In this document: positions 42,341 through 52,153 of the stretch, in pieces
Position numbering within the stretch: the first letter of the stretch is position 1
Layout: each line of letters starts with the position of its first letter
The notes under the pieces: model-generated
Seen by the model: the letters and a program-made list of their open reading frames with translations, nothing else
Database searches by the model: none
What the model was told of the DNA's origin: nothing
Translations under genes and position numbers: made by a program
Source: Catonia carolina
Taxonomy: Eukaryota; Arthropoda; Insecta; Hemiptera; Achilidae
Length of the DNA stretch: 64,000 nt
Reading direction: 5' to 3'
Assembly (NCBI GenBank): GCA_035578175.1
Contig: JAQMRL010000021.1
Span: forward strand, 3,878,226-3,942,225

Positions 42341-42920
42341 TCTTGTCCTTTTTATCCGCCCACCAGTTTTTCATTCCTTGTGAGAATTCAGCTTTTCTCC
42401 GTTCACTTCACTTTGTTCCGGTTCTTGGAGCTTTTGTCTCTGGATTAACCTCCCATTTTTTAACTTTTGTTCTAAAATTATCTCTTATGAAAATTTCTTC
42501 TTTGGTGATTTTTTCCAATTCTAAATCTTTTTTAACACTTTGTATCCATTCCCCCCATTAACAAGTGATGATACATATTTTACTATTCTCTTTGTGAGTC
42601 TATTGTCAGGAAGCCTCATAATGTGGCCATAAAATTGAAGGCGTCTTTTCCTCATGTCTGTCTCTATGTTGGAATATTCTTCAATTTTCGACGTTCTCTG
42701 TAATCTGTACCCGTTATCGGTCCATCTAGGTCCAAGAATTTTCCTAATTATTTTCCTTTCTTCCTTCTTTAAACTTTCCATGTCTGTTTTCCTGTTAAGT
42801 ATCAAGATCTCACTGGCATATAAAATTGTTGGTTTGATTACTGTATTGTAATGTTTAATTTTGGCATTTAAAGATAAATATTTTTTATTATAAAGGTTTT
42901 GCACCAATCCTAGACCTCTA
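42341..42920 (-). pseudogene. LINE C-terminal remnant (RTE-like)
   Basis: The minus-strand frame 42521-42907 begins VQNLYNKKYLSLNAKIKHYN, then TVIKPTILYASEILILNRK, DMESLKKEERKIIRKILGPR, DMRKRRLQFYGHIMRLPDNR. The pattern of a tyrosine-alanine-serine-E motif followed by FYGHIMR-L is that of LINE C-terminal regions. After a frameshift near 42530 it continues as EVNPETKAPRTG and SERRKAEFSQGMKNWW to about 42350. The RT domain is absent. An ATT array (42941-42993) borders its 5' end. Confidence 0.75.
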
Positions 42921-42936
42921 CGAGCTTTTTGTATTC

Positions 42937-42940
<4 letters not shown>

Positions 42941-42993
<53 letters not shown>
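42941..42993. repeat. ATT microsatellite
   Basis: About 17 ATT units with one ACT interruption. Confidence 0.95.
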
Positions 42994-42998
<5 letters not shown>

Positions 42999-43023
42999 TT
43001 TCCTCACGGGTTAGGCATTTCTA

Positions 43024-43362
43024 CAGTCCAGCCTTTCTTAGTTTGCTCCTAATGTAAACAAACAATGACGTCACTGAGCATGCGCATTATTTAGAAATGA
43101 GTAGACGCTGATTAAAAAGTAACAACAAAATACTTTTAAAAGTATTTAAATACAAAATACTTTAAAATTATTTTTATAAATGAAATTGTTAGGCCTACCC
43201 ATGTCATGACTGATGTTTTAAGTACTTTAAGTACTTATAATTTAAAACATAGTTAACTGAATAGGAATACGACATCCATAAAGTGGTGGACTCTAGCGTG
43301 CACCCTGTAGTAGCTGGCTTTGGTTTGTTGACAGTAGGAGCAAACTAAGAACGGCTGAACTG
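43024..43362. mobile_element. CAGT/ACTG-ended MITE, 339 bp
   Basis: The ends CAGTCCAGCCTTTCTTAG and CTAAGAACGGCTGAACTG form imperfect inverted repeats of about 45 bp, flanked by TA. Inside lies a TGACGTCA palindrome (43066-43073) followed by GCATGCGCA. A half copy is at 2376-2488. A pogo-like origin is possible. Confidence 0.75.
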
Positions 43363-43489
43363 TACCTGTACACGCACCCATCTTTTCTTCGACCTTACAA
43401 TATTTCTGCTTCCTTTTGGTTTATACCTTCTTGTTAAACCAGGGAAGCGGCTAATTTTCTAAAATCACTAATTTCCGCAAAACTAATAG

Positions 43490-43587
43490 ATAATTTTTTT
43501 GTATGAAACTCTCACACGACTTTCTCTTGCCAATTAATGATGGTTTAATTAAAAATATAACATGTGTTTAATCATGAGTAAACAATG
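43490..43587 (-). mobile_element. HINE-like 3' fragment, left of the solo LTR
   Basis: GTATGAAACTCTCACACGAC, ACTTTCTCTTGCC-type and TTTAATCATGAGTAAAC match the 3' end of the family; the solo LTR interrupts it. Confidence 0.72.
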
Positions 43588-44188
43588 TGTCACCGGATGA
43601 CGACATTAATTGGCAAACCTTATTTGTTTGAAGGTCCTGAAAAGGGCCGTTTAAGCGATGGTCGTCTTGGAGAGGCGTCGGTCGTAGCCGTCGTGGCGGT
43701 CGAGCAGCTGGGCGACACGGCGTGTCGTCGTCCAGCGGAGACACTATCTTCTTCCCTCGCAGTAGTGCGTCGATGGCTGCTTCGTCGGGTTCGGGGGGCG
43801 TAAGGCTCGGTCGAGGGACCGCTGTGGGCATCGCTCGCGTCAGCGGAAGCATCATCTTCTCTCTTGCGGGGTCGTCGATTAGTCTTCGCTGGAGTCCGGC
43901 AGCCGTGTGCCGTGGTGGACGTGTTGTCGTTGTCTGGATCGAAGTGAATCCCTCGGTGTCTTGATCGGAATTGAATCCTGGCTCAGTGCAGCGCTCTTTT
44001 TATAGTCACCGAGAGCGCTGTGGTAGAGAGCGGCTACTGGCTAGGCCTTGATGACAAAGATCTCTGCGGTGCGCAGCCGAAAGTTTTGTCGGTATGCCGT
44101 CAAAGAACCTACCGCGCCGACAAAAACCGGAAGAAGTATTGAAGCCGGCAACACAGTAAATGATTTATTAGAAGGGGTGGCGGTGACA
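43588..44188 (-). mobile_element. Solo LTR, GC-rich, about 601 bp
   Basis: It begins TGTCACCG and ends CGGTGACA, the TG...CA inverted ends of LTRs, with a 4-bp duplication AATG at 43584-43587 and 44189-44192. On the minus strand CTATAAAAAG (43996-44005) is a good TATA box. It is far more GC-rich than its surroundings. Open frames on both strands reflect composition, not recognised proteins. A 4-bp duplication suggests a Gypsy-type element, but no internal region remains to prove it. Confidence 0.78.
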
Positions 44189-44290
44189 AATGTAAAATGA
44201 AAACCATAAGTAAATTTTAATCATGAGTGAATGATGCAAAATGAAGCTCAACCTTTTTAGAACAAAAAAATACGGAAATTCAGTAAGAGT
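44189..44290 (-). mobile_element. HINE-like fragment, right of the solo LTR
   Basis: TTTTAATCATGAGTGAATG and GCAAAATGAAG match the family's 3' body. The remainder is missing. Confidence 0.65.
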
Positions 44291-44326
44291 TATTTTCTTA
44301 TTTTAACTGGTTAAATAAAATAATTG

Positions 44327-44838
44327 CCCATAAAAGGCAGGTATAGTTCGTTTGTTTTAGGAAGAAGCTTGTAAGGGGTGGGCGAGTAGGTAGAGTAGGG
44401 ATAGTTTCAAGGGGCAAGTGTTGTCTCCTTCTCACTTAATGATTATTCCCTCTCTTTCTAACTGTATACTACTGTTACAACTACGAGGTGCTTCCCCCAC
44501 CACTAAACAGAACAGCTCAGCGGCACACAGCGTTGGAGGGAGAGCTTCTAGCTAGAACAAATGACCTATAGAATTGTAAAAGAAACTTGTCACAGTTATC
44601 TTATCTGAGAGTAATGAATTTCATCAATATACAGCCAGACCCTGTAATGATTGAAGTGAAGGTGTCATTTGCAGGGTGGAAAGTAGATGTTTTTTGAGGG
44701 TTGGCATGCTGATGAGCATACTTTTCTACTCAGTGAGGAAGGCAGTAGTAAACCACCTCACTCCATGTTTTACTCAGTAAAGCCTCTACAGGTTCAAACC
44801 AGCCTTTCAGCTGATAAGTTAAACAATAACAACAGGTA
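44327..44838 (+). mobile_element. SINE-C copy, with diverged internal segment
   Basis: GCCCATAAAAGGCAGG marks the 5' end. About 220 bp at 44350-44570 are unlike other copies, and the rest from TTGTCACAGTTATC to GTTAAACAATAACAACAGG is typical. Confidence 0.7.
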
Positions 44839-44949
44839 GGTATTGTGTTAAATTATTTGCACTCGATCTGCTAGTTCCAGGGCTACATAAAATACAGTAG
44901 TTGTGTTTCTTATACCCACCTGGTTGGTGTAGAGCAGTGTTTCCCAACC

Positions 44950-45075
44950 GGTGGTCCGTGAGAGCCTTCGGGGTGGTCCGTGAGAGCCTTCGGGGTGGTC
45001 CGTGAGAGCCTTCGGGGTGGTCCGTGAGAGCCTTCGGGGTGGTCCGTGAGAGCCTTCGGGGTGGTCCGTGAGAGT
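44950..45075. repeat. 22-bp tandem array inside hAT
   Basis: There are 5.5 nearly perfect copies of a unit containing GTGGTCCGTGAGAGCCTTCGG. The unit derives from the element's subterminal text (GGTGGTCCGTG), which also occurs near the right end at 46017. Confidence 0.95.
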
Positions 45076-45119
45076 CCGGTGACTACTTATAAAAAAAGTA
45101 ATATTTTCCCGTGATTAAA

Positions 45120-45640
45120 TCACTGGTTTATTCACCGGCAAGCATTAGCATCGAAAACCGTGCCGGAAGACTTATTGAATACCATGAAATTGGCCGTAAA
45201 AGTGAACTCTGTTAAAGGTATTGCAAAACACACACGATTTTCAAAAAGTTATGTGCAGAATTAGACTCCGAGCACGAAACACTACTTTATAATAACTGAG
45301 GTGCATTGGCTGTCAAAAAGCAATATGTTAGCACGCTTATATATGAGTTAACAGAGGAGTTAGAAGTATTTTTTATTGAGACAACATTTCTTGGAAAAAC
45401 TGAGTGAACCAAGCTTTGAGATTCGACTCGCGTATATAGTGGATGTTTTTGGCCACTTAAACCAATTAAACTTACAACTTCAAGGTTCTGGAAACGAAAA
45501 TTTGGAAGGTGTTGGTAATATATTTGCATTCGAGGACAAACTTCGTGCGTTTTTGTGTAAGCTTGATCACTGGATAGTCAAAGTTGAAGAAAAAAAACTT
45601 TCAATCGTTCGCGAATTTCAAAGCTCTTGCTAATAACGAG
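45120..45640 (+). pseudogene. hAT transposase remnant (ZBED5-like)
   Basis: Pieces in order are HRQALASKTVPEDLLNTMK, LCAELDSEHETLLYN followed by a stop, then in another frame EVHWLSKSNMLARLY, and the open part 45376-45633 with FEIRLAYIVDVFGHLNQLNL and LCKLDHWIVKVEEKKLSIV. The order HRQALASK, VRWLSRG-type, YLSDIFGHLN-type is that of the hAT transposases from which ZBED5-like genes derive. At least two frameshifts or stops are present and the C-terminal dimerisation domain is missing. Confidence 0.8.
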
Positions 45641-46460
45641 GTTATGCTACTGTTACAGACCAGGTGCAGCACAACATACTCGGCCACTTAGGCAACCTCA
45701 AAAGTGAATTTGCTCGTTATTTCCCAGAATATGGAAGCAGTGAGACATAATCTTGTTATTTTTGATAATTGTTATTTTCGACCAAGTAAATTCTGTATTC
45801 CTTATTTTATTAAAAGACAATTTACAATTAAAAAATATTTTTACTGTTTCTGATGTACAATGTACCCTACTTTCTGAAAATAACAATTATACATTTGAAA
45901 TAATAGTTTCTTAATTAGGGGGCCTAATGATAATAGTTTGTTTCTGAAAATTTGTTTTATTTAATCACCTTTTAATTTGGTTACAACTGATAAGATATAT
46001 GCAATAATGTAATGGGTGGTCCGTGGTAGTTCACTTTCAGGCTGAGTGGTCCGCAGACCACTGCGGGTTAGGAACCACTAGTCTAGAGGTAAAGTCGTCG
46101 CCAAAATCAGCTGTTTATCAGCTGATTTTCGGAGACGAAGGTTCCTGGTTTAAATCCTAGTAAAGGTAGTTTCTTTTATACGGATTTGAATGCTAGAGAG
46201 TGGTTACTGGTGTACTTTGTTGGTTGGGGTTCAATTAACCATACTCTCTCAGGAATGGTCGACCTGAGTCTGTACAAGACTACACCTCATTTACACGTCA
46301 TACACATCATCCTCATCTCATTGGGTCATGGGGTTGCGTATTGTTCTGAATTGAACAGATTGCAACGTACACAAATTAGGGATTACAAAAAAAAATTGTG
46401 TTTCTAATCACATGATCAGCCAAGCATATGACTGAAGCATTTAAGAATAGAAAAGGGACA

Positions 46461-47168
46461 TGTGTATTCCTCTTATTTGCCCATGCCCCTCCTACTTGTA
46501 TGACTCACTCCCCCCAGTTGGTAGTTGTCCCAATGTTCCTATGCATAATCACTCCACTACGGTGAAAAGAGCCGCCATTTTAAATTAATAAACACTCAGA
46601 AGATAAAAAGGCCGGTGATTATGCCAAACTCTACCCTTTCCGTCTCCCCTGAAATCATAAACTAACCCCTACCTTAAATTATACCTTTAGTCCACGTTCA
46701 GTAAAATGTATGCCTTCCCCTCACCAAATAATAGGCCTCCCACAAAACTGAAAAAAGGCCACTGAAAAATAAAATAAAATAAAAGAGCCGCTCTTAAATC
46801 CACTTGTCCCTTAATTTAAATTTTCCACAAATAACTTCTAAAAATAAATTACCTCCTTTCAAGTCCCAGTTCCAATGTTCCACGAACCAGAATCCTATTT
46901 CCTATTTAAACTATAAAATTCCCCCTAAATTTCTTGAGGTTGCAATTATTCTGTTATATTGTTCCCCGAGCGACCAGGTGTTCCTTAACACGATGTCGCC
47001 ATCATAGGGCTTCTTAGCCCTCTCAACCAGGATTCAGGATTCAGGACATGTGTACATGACACTATAATGTTTTTCACGGATGATGAGCTCTGCTGTTCCA
47101 CACGTTTAGACCAATCAGAACGTTTGCCAGCGTTGTCAGAGTGTACGTGATACATTACGCGCGCATGC
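46461..47168 (+). other. Unassigned, C-rich in part; upstream of candidate promoter
   Basis: This stretch has an unusually pyrimidine-rich plus strand at 46480-46740. From 46970 CpG density rises (ACGCGCGCATGCG at about 47157). No repeat family is recognised, so it may be original host sequence. Confidence 0.4.
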
Positions 47169-47169
47169 G

Positions 47170-47177
47170 TATAAGAG
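47170..47177 (+). promoter_or_regulatory. Candidate TATA box
   Basis: TATAAGAG directly follows a CpG-rich GCGCGCATGCG segment. Transcription would start near 47200, leaving a leader of about 100 nt before the ATG at 47305. Confidence 0.4.
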
Positions 47178-47304
47178 CCACACTTGTGTCTTATATCTCT
47201 AACTGAACACATCGATTATAGAGCGCGTTAACATCCAATACTTTATAATATAATCAGCTGGTTGTATGTTTATACGTTATAATTGTTATTGAAAGACCAA
47301 AAAA

Positions 47305-47337
47305 ATGACTGACGAAATATATACTAGAGCTACGAGA
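47305..47337 (+). CDS. Candidate first coding exon of a host gene
   Basis: The ATG lies in a good context (CCAAAAAAATGAC) and is followed by eleven codons, MTDEIYTRATR, up to a strong donor (GAGA then GTAAGTATT at 47338), phase 0. A TATA-like box lies about 130 bp upstream. A LINE is inserted within about 20 bp of the donor, inside the putative intron. No phase-0 acceptor exon has been identified downstream, so the link to the microexons at 53293 and 60043 (phase 2) is not proven; at least one exon would be missing in between. No homologue recognised. Confidence 0.35.
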
Positions 47338-47356
47338 GTAAGTATTGGCAACGCCA

Positions 47357-48834
47357 GAAAAAAATATTGCCTATATTTAAGAATGGAGATAGCCGATTAG
47401 TTGAAAATTATAGGCCCATAAGTATTTTAAACACAATCAGTAACATTTTTGAAAAGGTAGTATTAGGTTAATCAGTTTCTTGACTGAAAGCCTAATCATC
47501 TCAGAGGATCAGCATGGTTTCCAAAAAGGTAGATCAACTAAAACTGCAATTGTTTCACTTGTGGAGCAAGTAGTTGATACATTGGATGCCGGGGAGAAAG
47601 CATTGGCAGTGTTTCTGGATCTGAGTAAAGCTTTCGATTGTGTTGATCATAAAATTTTATTGAAAACACTAGAGTCATTAGGCGTTAGGGATGTAGAGTT
47701 GAAATGGTTTCAATCTTACCTTATTAATAGATTACAGTGTGTGGAGTTAACTAGGGTTGTTAGAGGGAAACTTACAAAAGTTGTTTCTGGAAAGCTTGAA
47801 GTCAAAGCAGGCGTTCCACAAGGGTCAGTTTTAGGTCTAATTCTGTTTCTATTGTACATTAATAGGCTACCAGAAGTCATACCTAATGGTAGAGCTTTGT
47901 TGTTTGCTGATGATACTTCAGTAATCAGTAACAGTTTACTGGTGGATGCTCTTGAAGTAAATACACATGTTAACATAGAGTCTGTAGTACAGTTCTTGAA
48001 TCAAATGTTATCAACAGTTAATGGGAAAAAGTGTCAGTACTTGCAGTTTAAAAATAAACATAACGTTAAAGAAAGTAGAGAAATGGATGTACCTATTTAT
48101 TCATAATAATAGTTTAGAACCTGTAGAATCAGTGAAGTTCCTGGGTGTATCTCTAGATAGATATTTGTCTTGGGACTTCTATACCAATCAAGTTTGTAGT
48201 AAAATATCATCTGGGGTATTTGCACTAAAACAAATTGCCAGATTATATGATAAAAAATTACTAATGGCAGCTTATCATGGTCTCATTCTGTCTCATATCC
48301 GTTATGGTATTTTAGTATGGGGTAATTCTAGCACGGGTAATACGAATAGGGTTTTTAAAATTCAAAACAAAGCTATTAGGTGTATGGTGGGAGCTAACCA
48401 GCTAACCTCATGCAGGCCATTATTTAAGGAGCTTAAATTGCTTACAGCTCCCTCCCTCTACATTTTTGAGGTGATTATGTATGTTAGGTAAAATAATTTT
48501 ATGCAGAATTTCAATGTTCACAATCATAACACGAGAAACAGGAATGATTATTATGTGGCTAATCACTCCACAAAATTGTTTGAACAAAAACCTACTTATG
48601 CAGGCAGAAAATTTATGAATAAATAACCCCGATCTTTGAAGTGTTGTGAGGATTTGAATTCCTTTAAAAAAAATCTGAAAAATTATTCGATCGGTGAAAC
48701 TTTTTATAGCGTACAAGAATTTCTTTTTTGATAGTAGTGATACATTGTGTGATTCTTATATGTATTTCAGGTGTTATATCTGACGACATGTCCTATACTC
48801 CTCCTGGAGTCTCCAGGGCGCAAAAAAAAGAAAA
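47357..48834 (+). mobile_element. CR1/Jockey-like LINE, 5'-truncated
   Basis: It contains most of the reverse transcriptase and the complete C-terminal region, a short 3' UTR (CTCCTCCTGGAGTCTCCAGG hairpin near 48800) and an A-rich tail at 48822-48834. It lies in the putative intron after 47337, sense orientation. Confidence 0.85.
47366..48731 (+). pseudogene. LINE reverse transcriptase, three frames
   Basis: The first piece reads ILPIFKNGDSRLVENYRPIS up to a frameshift near 47465. The second (47480-48106) runs EDQHGFQKGRSTKTAIVSL, AVFLDLSKAFDCVDHKIL (first catalytic Asp), GVPQGSVLGLILFLLYIN and LFADDTSVISN, with the FADD catalytic pair intact. After a second frameshift near 48070 come KFLGVSLDRYLSWDFYTNQV, RYGILVWGNSS and so on to 48491. 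Past a stop it continues NHNTRNRNDYY to ETFYSVQEFL near 48730. The core RT motifs are preserved but the frame is broken, so it is a recent but dead copy. Confidence 0.87.
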
Positions 48835-48919
48835 AGTAGTTGATGATAGGGCCTAGTCATTGGCTAGCTATGAAGTGGTTAAGGGGCAATGCGTACTTCC
48901 AGAGCTCATCAGCATTGAA

Positions 48920-49165
48920 AAATAATACGGTCAAAGTTTACTCATCTCATGGTAATTAATTTCATCATTATACAGCGAGACCCAGTGGTGAATAAAGTGA
49001 AAGTGCATGTTGAAAAGTAGAAAATTTTCAGTGGGCCTAGAATGCTGATAAGCATACTTTTCCACTCAGTGAGGAAGGCAGGGTAAACCATCCACTCCAC
49101 GTTTTACTTAGTGAAACTTCTAGAGGTTCAAACCACCCTTTCAGCTGATCACCTAAACAACAAAA
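48920..49165 (+). mobile_element. SINE-C, 3' portion
   Basis: From TTTACTCATCTCATGGTAAT to GATCACCTAAACAACAAAAAA; the 5' third is missing. Confidence 0.75.
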
Positions 49166-49185
49166 AAAGTTAATTTTAATAACGG

Positions 49186-49372
49186 CCTTCGGGCCAGCCC
49201 AGTCAGTTAGCTGGTAGAAAGTTGCTATTATTAGTTAAGTTACAACTGTTGGGGAAGCGACTTTGTATAATGACCAGCTGACAGCCGTTCCTGAACAAAC
49301 TCCACTAGTGGTCCCTAATCACGTCAAAAATACAGCAAAAAGCAACGATTAAATTGGGTGTTTGTCAAACCA
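49186..49372 (-). repeat. Short repeat Y, copy 1
   Basis: It is complementary to repeats at 56583-56795 and 59163-59390. Common text includes CAGTCAGTTAGCTGGTAG, CAAACTCCACTA-type and ATACAGCAAAAAG. It is non-coding; the class is unknown. Confidence 0.7.
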
Positions 49373-49915
49373 CCCAAAGTGAAGTTCCAAAGTATAGTCA
49401 AAGTACAGTTCAAAGGAAAGTTCCAAAGTACAGTCAAAGTAAATTTCCAAAGTACAGTCAAAGTAAAGTTCTAAAGTACAGTCAAAGTACTGTTTAAAGT
49501 AAAGTTTCAAAGGAAAAAGTAAAGTTCCAAAGTACAGTCAAAGTAAAGTTCCAAAATGCAGTCAAAGTAAAGTTCTAAAGTACAGTCAAAGTAAAGTTTA
49601 AAGTAAAGTTCCAAAGGAAAAGTAAAATTCCAAAGTACAGTTCAAAGTAAAGTTCAAAGTACCGTCAAAGTAAAGTTCTAAGGTACAGTTCAAAGTACCG
49701 TCAAATTAAAGTCGAAAGTACAGTTCAAAATAAAGTTCCAAAGTAAAGTTCCAAAGTACAGTCAAAGTAAAGTTCCAAAATACAGACAAAGTAAAGTTCT
49801 AAAGTATAGTTCAAAGTACCGTCAAAGTAAAGTTCCAAACTACAGTCAAAGTAAAGTTCCAAAGTACAGTTCAAAGTAAAGTTCCAAAATTAAGTTTTAA
49901 AGTACAGTTCCCTAA
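49373..49915 (+). repeat. Irregular minisatellite, CAAAGTAAAGTTC units
   Basis: About 540 bp are built from AAAGTTCCAAAGTACAGTC-type units of 12 and 24 bp with insertions, deletions and substitutions. It begins at the end of repeat Y. Confidence 0.92.
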
Positions 49916-50404
49916 TACTGGTGTATTACCAGTTTATAAGAAATAAAAGTTAAAAAAAATTAATAACTTTGTAGTCATATTAGGCGTTTTGAGTTCGATC
50001 TCTGGCAATTTGTAATCAACCGTTTTCATCTACCAACGTGTAAGTAAAGAGTATCATAACTTATTATTTAGGAATGACTGACGTATATGTGTGCCTGTGT
50101 TAATGTATTCAGTTATATTATTTACAATTTAATGATAGAATTGAGTAGCAGAAAGAGAAGGCCTATTGTGTCAAACAGTAGTCAACGCTGTTGCAACCGA
50201 TAGCAGTTCAACGTTTCCAAAAATTCTTCCTCAGTTTGTTTCAACATTTGGTTAACAATTATGTACCGAACTAATCTGAGTTATTTTTCTATGATAATTA
50301 CTTTTATATGCTGCTGGGATATAAAAAGGTAGGCCATTTTTAAAATAATATAATTAAGTAATTTTTTAAGTCAATTTTTCATATTCCAGAAAACGCATTT
50401 TCAT
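49916..50404. other. Unassigned sequence
   Basis: A GTAAGT donor-like site occurs at 50043. The preceding stretch resembles a decayed tRNA-type B box (GAGTTCGATCTC). No exon could be supported. Confidence 0.35.
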
Positions 50405-50491
50405 ATAACAACTTTTTACTTTCTCTTTCCCTGTATGTATATACGTTATCTACTTATAGGAAGGAAAGTATTGTTTTCATGTTGATTTTTT

Positions 50492-50797
50492 AGTTAAGTC
50501 ATCGCCAAAATCAGCTGTTTAACACCTGATTTTCCGAGACGAAGGTTCAGGGTTCAAATCCTAGTAAAAGTAGTTACTTTTATACGGATTTGAATACTAG
50601 ACAGTGGTTGCCGGTGTACTTCGATGGTTAGGGTTCAATTAAACATACTCTCTCACGAATGGTCAGCCTGAGTCTGTACAAGACTACACCCTATTTACAC
50701 GTCATACACATCATCCTCATCTCATTGGGTCATGGGGTTGCTTATTTTTCTGAATTGAACAGATTGCAACGTACACACATTAGGGATTAAAAAAAAT
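50492..50797 (+). mobile_element. SINE-A copy in a HINE-like element
   Basis: The 5' A-box part is truncated (TTAAGTCATCGCC). The B-box region GGTTCAAATCC, body and A tail are intact. TTGATTTTTTA and TTAATTTTTTA flank it as a likely duplication. Confidence 0.82.
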
Positions 50798-51415
50798 ATT
50801 AATTTTTTAAAATTGAGTTTTCACCGGAAATACACGTTTTCAGGCCCCTTGAACCCAAAAACATGTTTTTAGCGATTGGTTTGTGTGTGTCTGTGTGTGT
50901 GTCTGTGAACAAAATATTTCAAGAATGAAACATGGTAAGAAGTTGAAACTTGAAACTTAAATTAGATACTACTAGAAAAACCGACGTGAACATTTTCATC
51001 AAAATCGGTCAACTAGAAGTAGTATAGTTTATTCGTATAATTTTTCAAATTTTTGCGATTTTCTCAAGTACGGCTCCTACGACGTTTTTTTTAAATATTC
51101 ACCTTACTACATTTTTTATGCTCTACAAGCTAGAGTAGACGCCATGTCTGCTGAAATACTTGGGGAAGTTGTTCTCTCATAGAAATTGTTTTTGACAATT
51201 CCTCCCTAAATATGATTTTAGGGCAAACAAGTATATCATAAAAGTTGTAGTCAATTTAAAAATTTAGAACTTTTATTACTAACTTTTCTTTGTATAACGC
51301 TTAGTTTAGCAGTAGGCCTAATTTGTGATTTTCTGTTTTTTTTCATGAAAATCTGTAAAACATTGATTTATTTAACATTTTGGGCTTACTATGGATTTTA
51401 CCACAAAAGTGTGTT

Positions 51416-51806
51416 GTTGTTTAGGTCATCAGCCAAAAGGCTGGTTTGAACCTGTAGAGGTTTTACTAAGTAAATCGAGGAGTCAGGTGGTTTACCATGC
51501 CTTCCTCACTGAGTGAAAACGTACACTTATCAGCATGCCGGGCCCTCTGGAAAGCATATATTTTCCACTCTGCAAATGACACTTTCACTTCATTCACCAC
51601 AGGGTGTGGCTGTATAATGAAATCCATTACTTTCAGACGAGATAACTCTAATTAGTGTCTTTTACACCTCTACCTGATCTGTTCTTAAATGATTCAGTCA
51701 TTTAATTGGCTGACCATATGATAAGAAACAGAACTATTTATTTTAGCCCTGCAACTAACAGATTAGTGTAAATAATTTAACACTTCGCCTGTCTTTTATG
51801 GGCAAT
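51416..51806 (-). mobile_element. SINE-C copy in a HINE-like element
   Basis: Minus orientation, TTGTTGTTTAGGTCATCAGCC-type start to CTGTCTTTTATGGGC. No clear target duplication. Confidence 0.82.
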
Positions 51807-52153
51807 AATAAAATTTCTAGAAAATTAAAAGATCAACAAAACTTGTTTAAAGCTGTTTTTTCTAGAGAGCCTAGTTTAGCGTGAAAGAGTGATTTTTCCT
51901 TATGAAGCCCAACTGAGGTGGATTTTCACTTTTCATCATTCAGTGGTACTCGTAATTAAAATAAGGTTATGTTTTTTGAGGCTAGTATTTTTGTTTATTT
52001 TGATGTATTATTACTAATGTTAGGATATATTTTTTATTATTTGGATTGGCAAGAGAAAGTTGTGTAATTGTTTCACTCGAAAGTTTTAGCTATAGAATGA
52101 GCTACGGAGAGATTACTGTGTAGATCTGCACACTCTAGAGCAATAATCGTATT

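Larger units (their letters stand above)
44935..46080 (+). mobile_element. hAT element, defective
   Basis: The left end CAGTGTTTCCCAACC and right end GGTTAGGAACCACTA are hAT-type inverted repeats. The 8-bp duplication GTGTAGAG/GTCTAGAG (44927-44934 and 46081-46088) lies in the A box of SINE-A. It is 1146 bp long and contains a 22-bp tandem array and a decayed transposase. Confidence 0.88.
44914..46395 (+). mobile_element. SINE-A copy split by hAT
   Basis: The head at 44914-44934 and the rest at 46089-46395 form a full SINE-A. It is flanked by a 13-bp duplication, TTGTGTTTCTTAT (44901-44913) and TTGTGTTTCTAAT (46396-46408). Confidence 0.87.
44840..46460 (+). mobile_element. SINE-C copy split by SINE-A
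   Basis: The 5' part at 44840-44913 and the continuation from 46409 (CACATGATCAGCCAAGC) match consecutive SINE-C sequence. The remaining 3' part is lost after 46460. Confidence 0.78.
50405..52082 (+). mobile_element. HINE-like element, copy 16, carrying SINE-A and SINE-C
   Basis: Plus-strand copy with an altered 5' end (ACTTTCTCTTTCCCTG). It is split by a SINE-A at 50492-50797 and a SINE-C at 51416-51806, has a short TG tract at 50882-50907, and ends with a diverged hairpin (TGTGTAATTGTTTCACTC). Confidence 0.83.

Noticed and set aside
43568..43964. Pro/Arg-rich and Ser/Gly-rich open frames in a GC-rich island
   Set aside because: They lie inside a sequence with LTR ends and a target duplication; high GC lowers stop frequency and no domain is visible.
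49965..50043. Possible exon ending at the GTAAGT donor at 50043
   Set aside because: Its open frame exits in phase 1 or needs a poor acceptor, which does not fit the phase-2 exon at 53293. The stretch also resembles a decayed tRNA-type B-box region.
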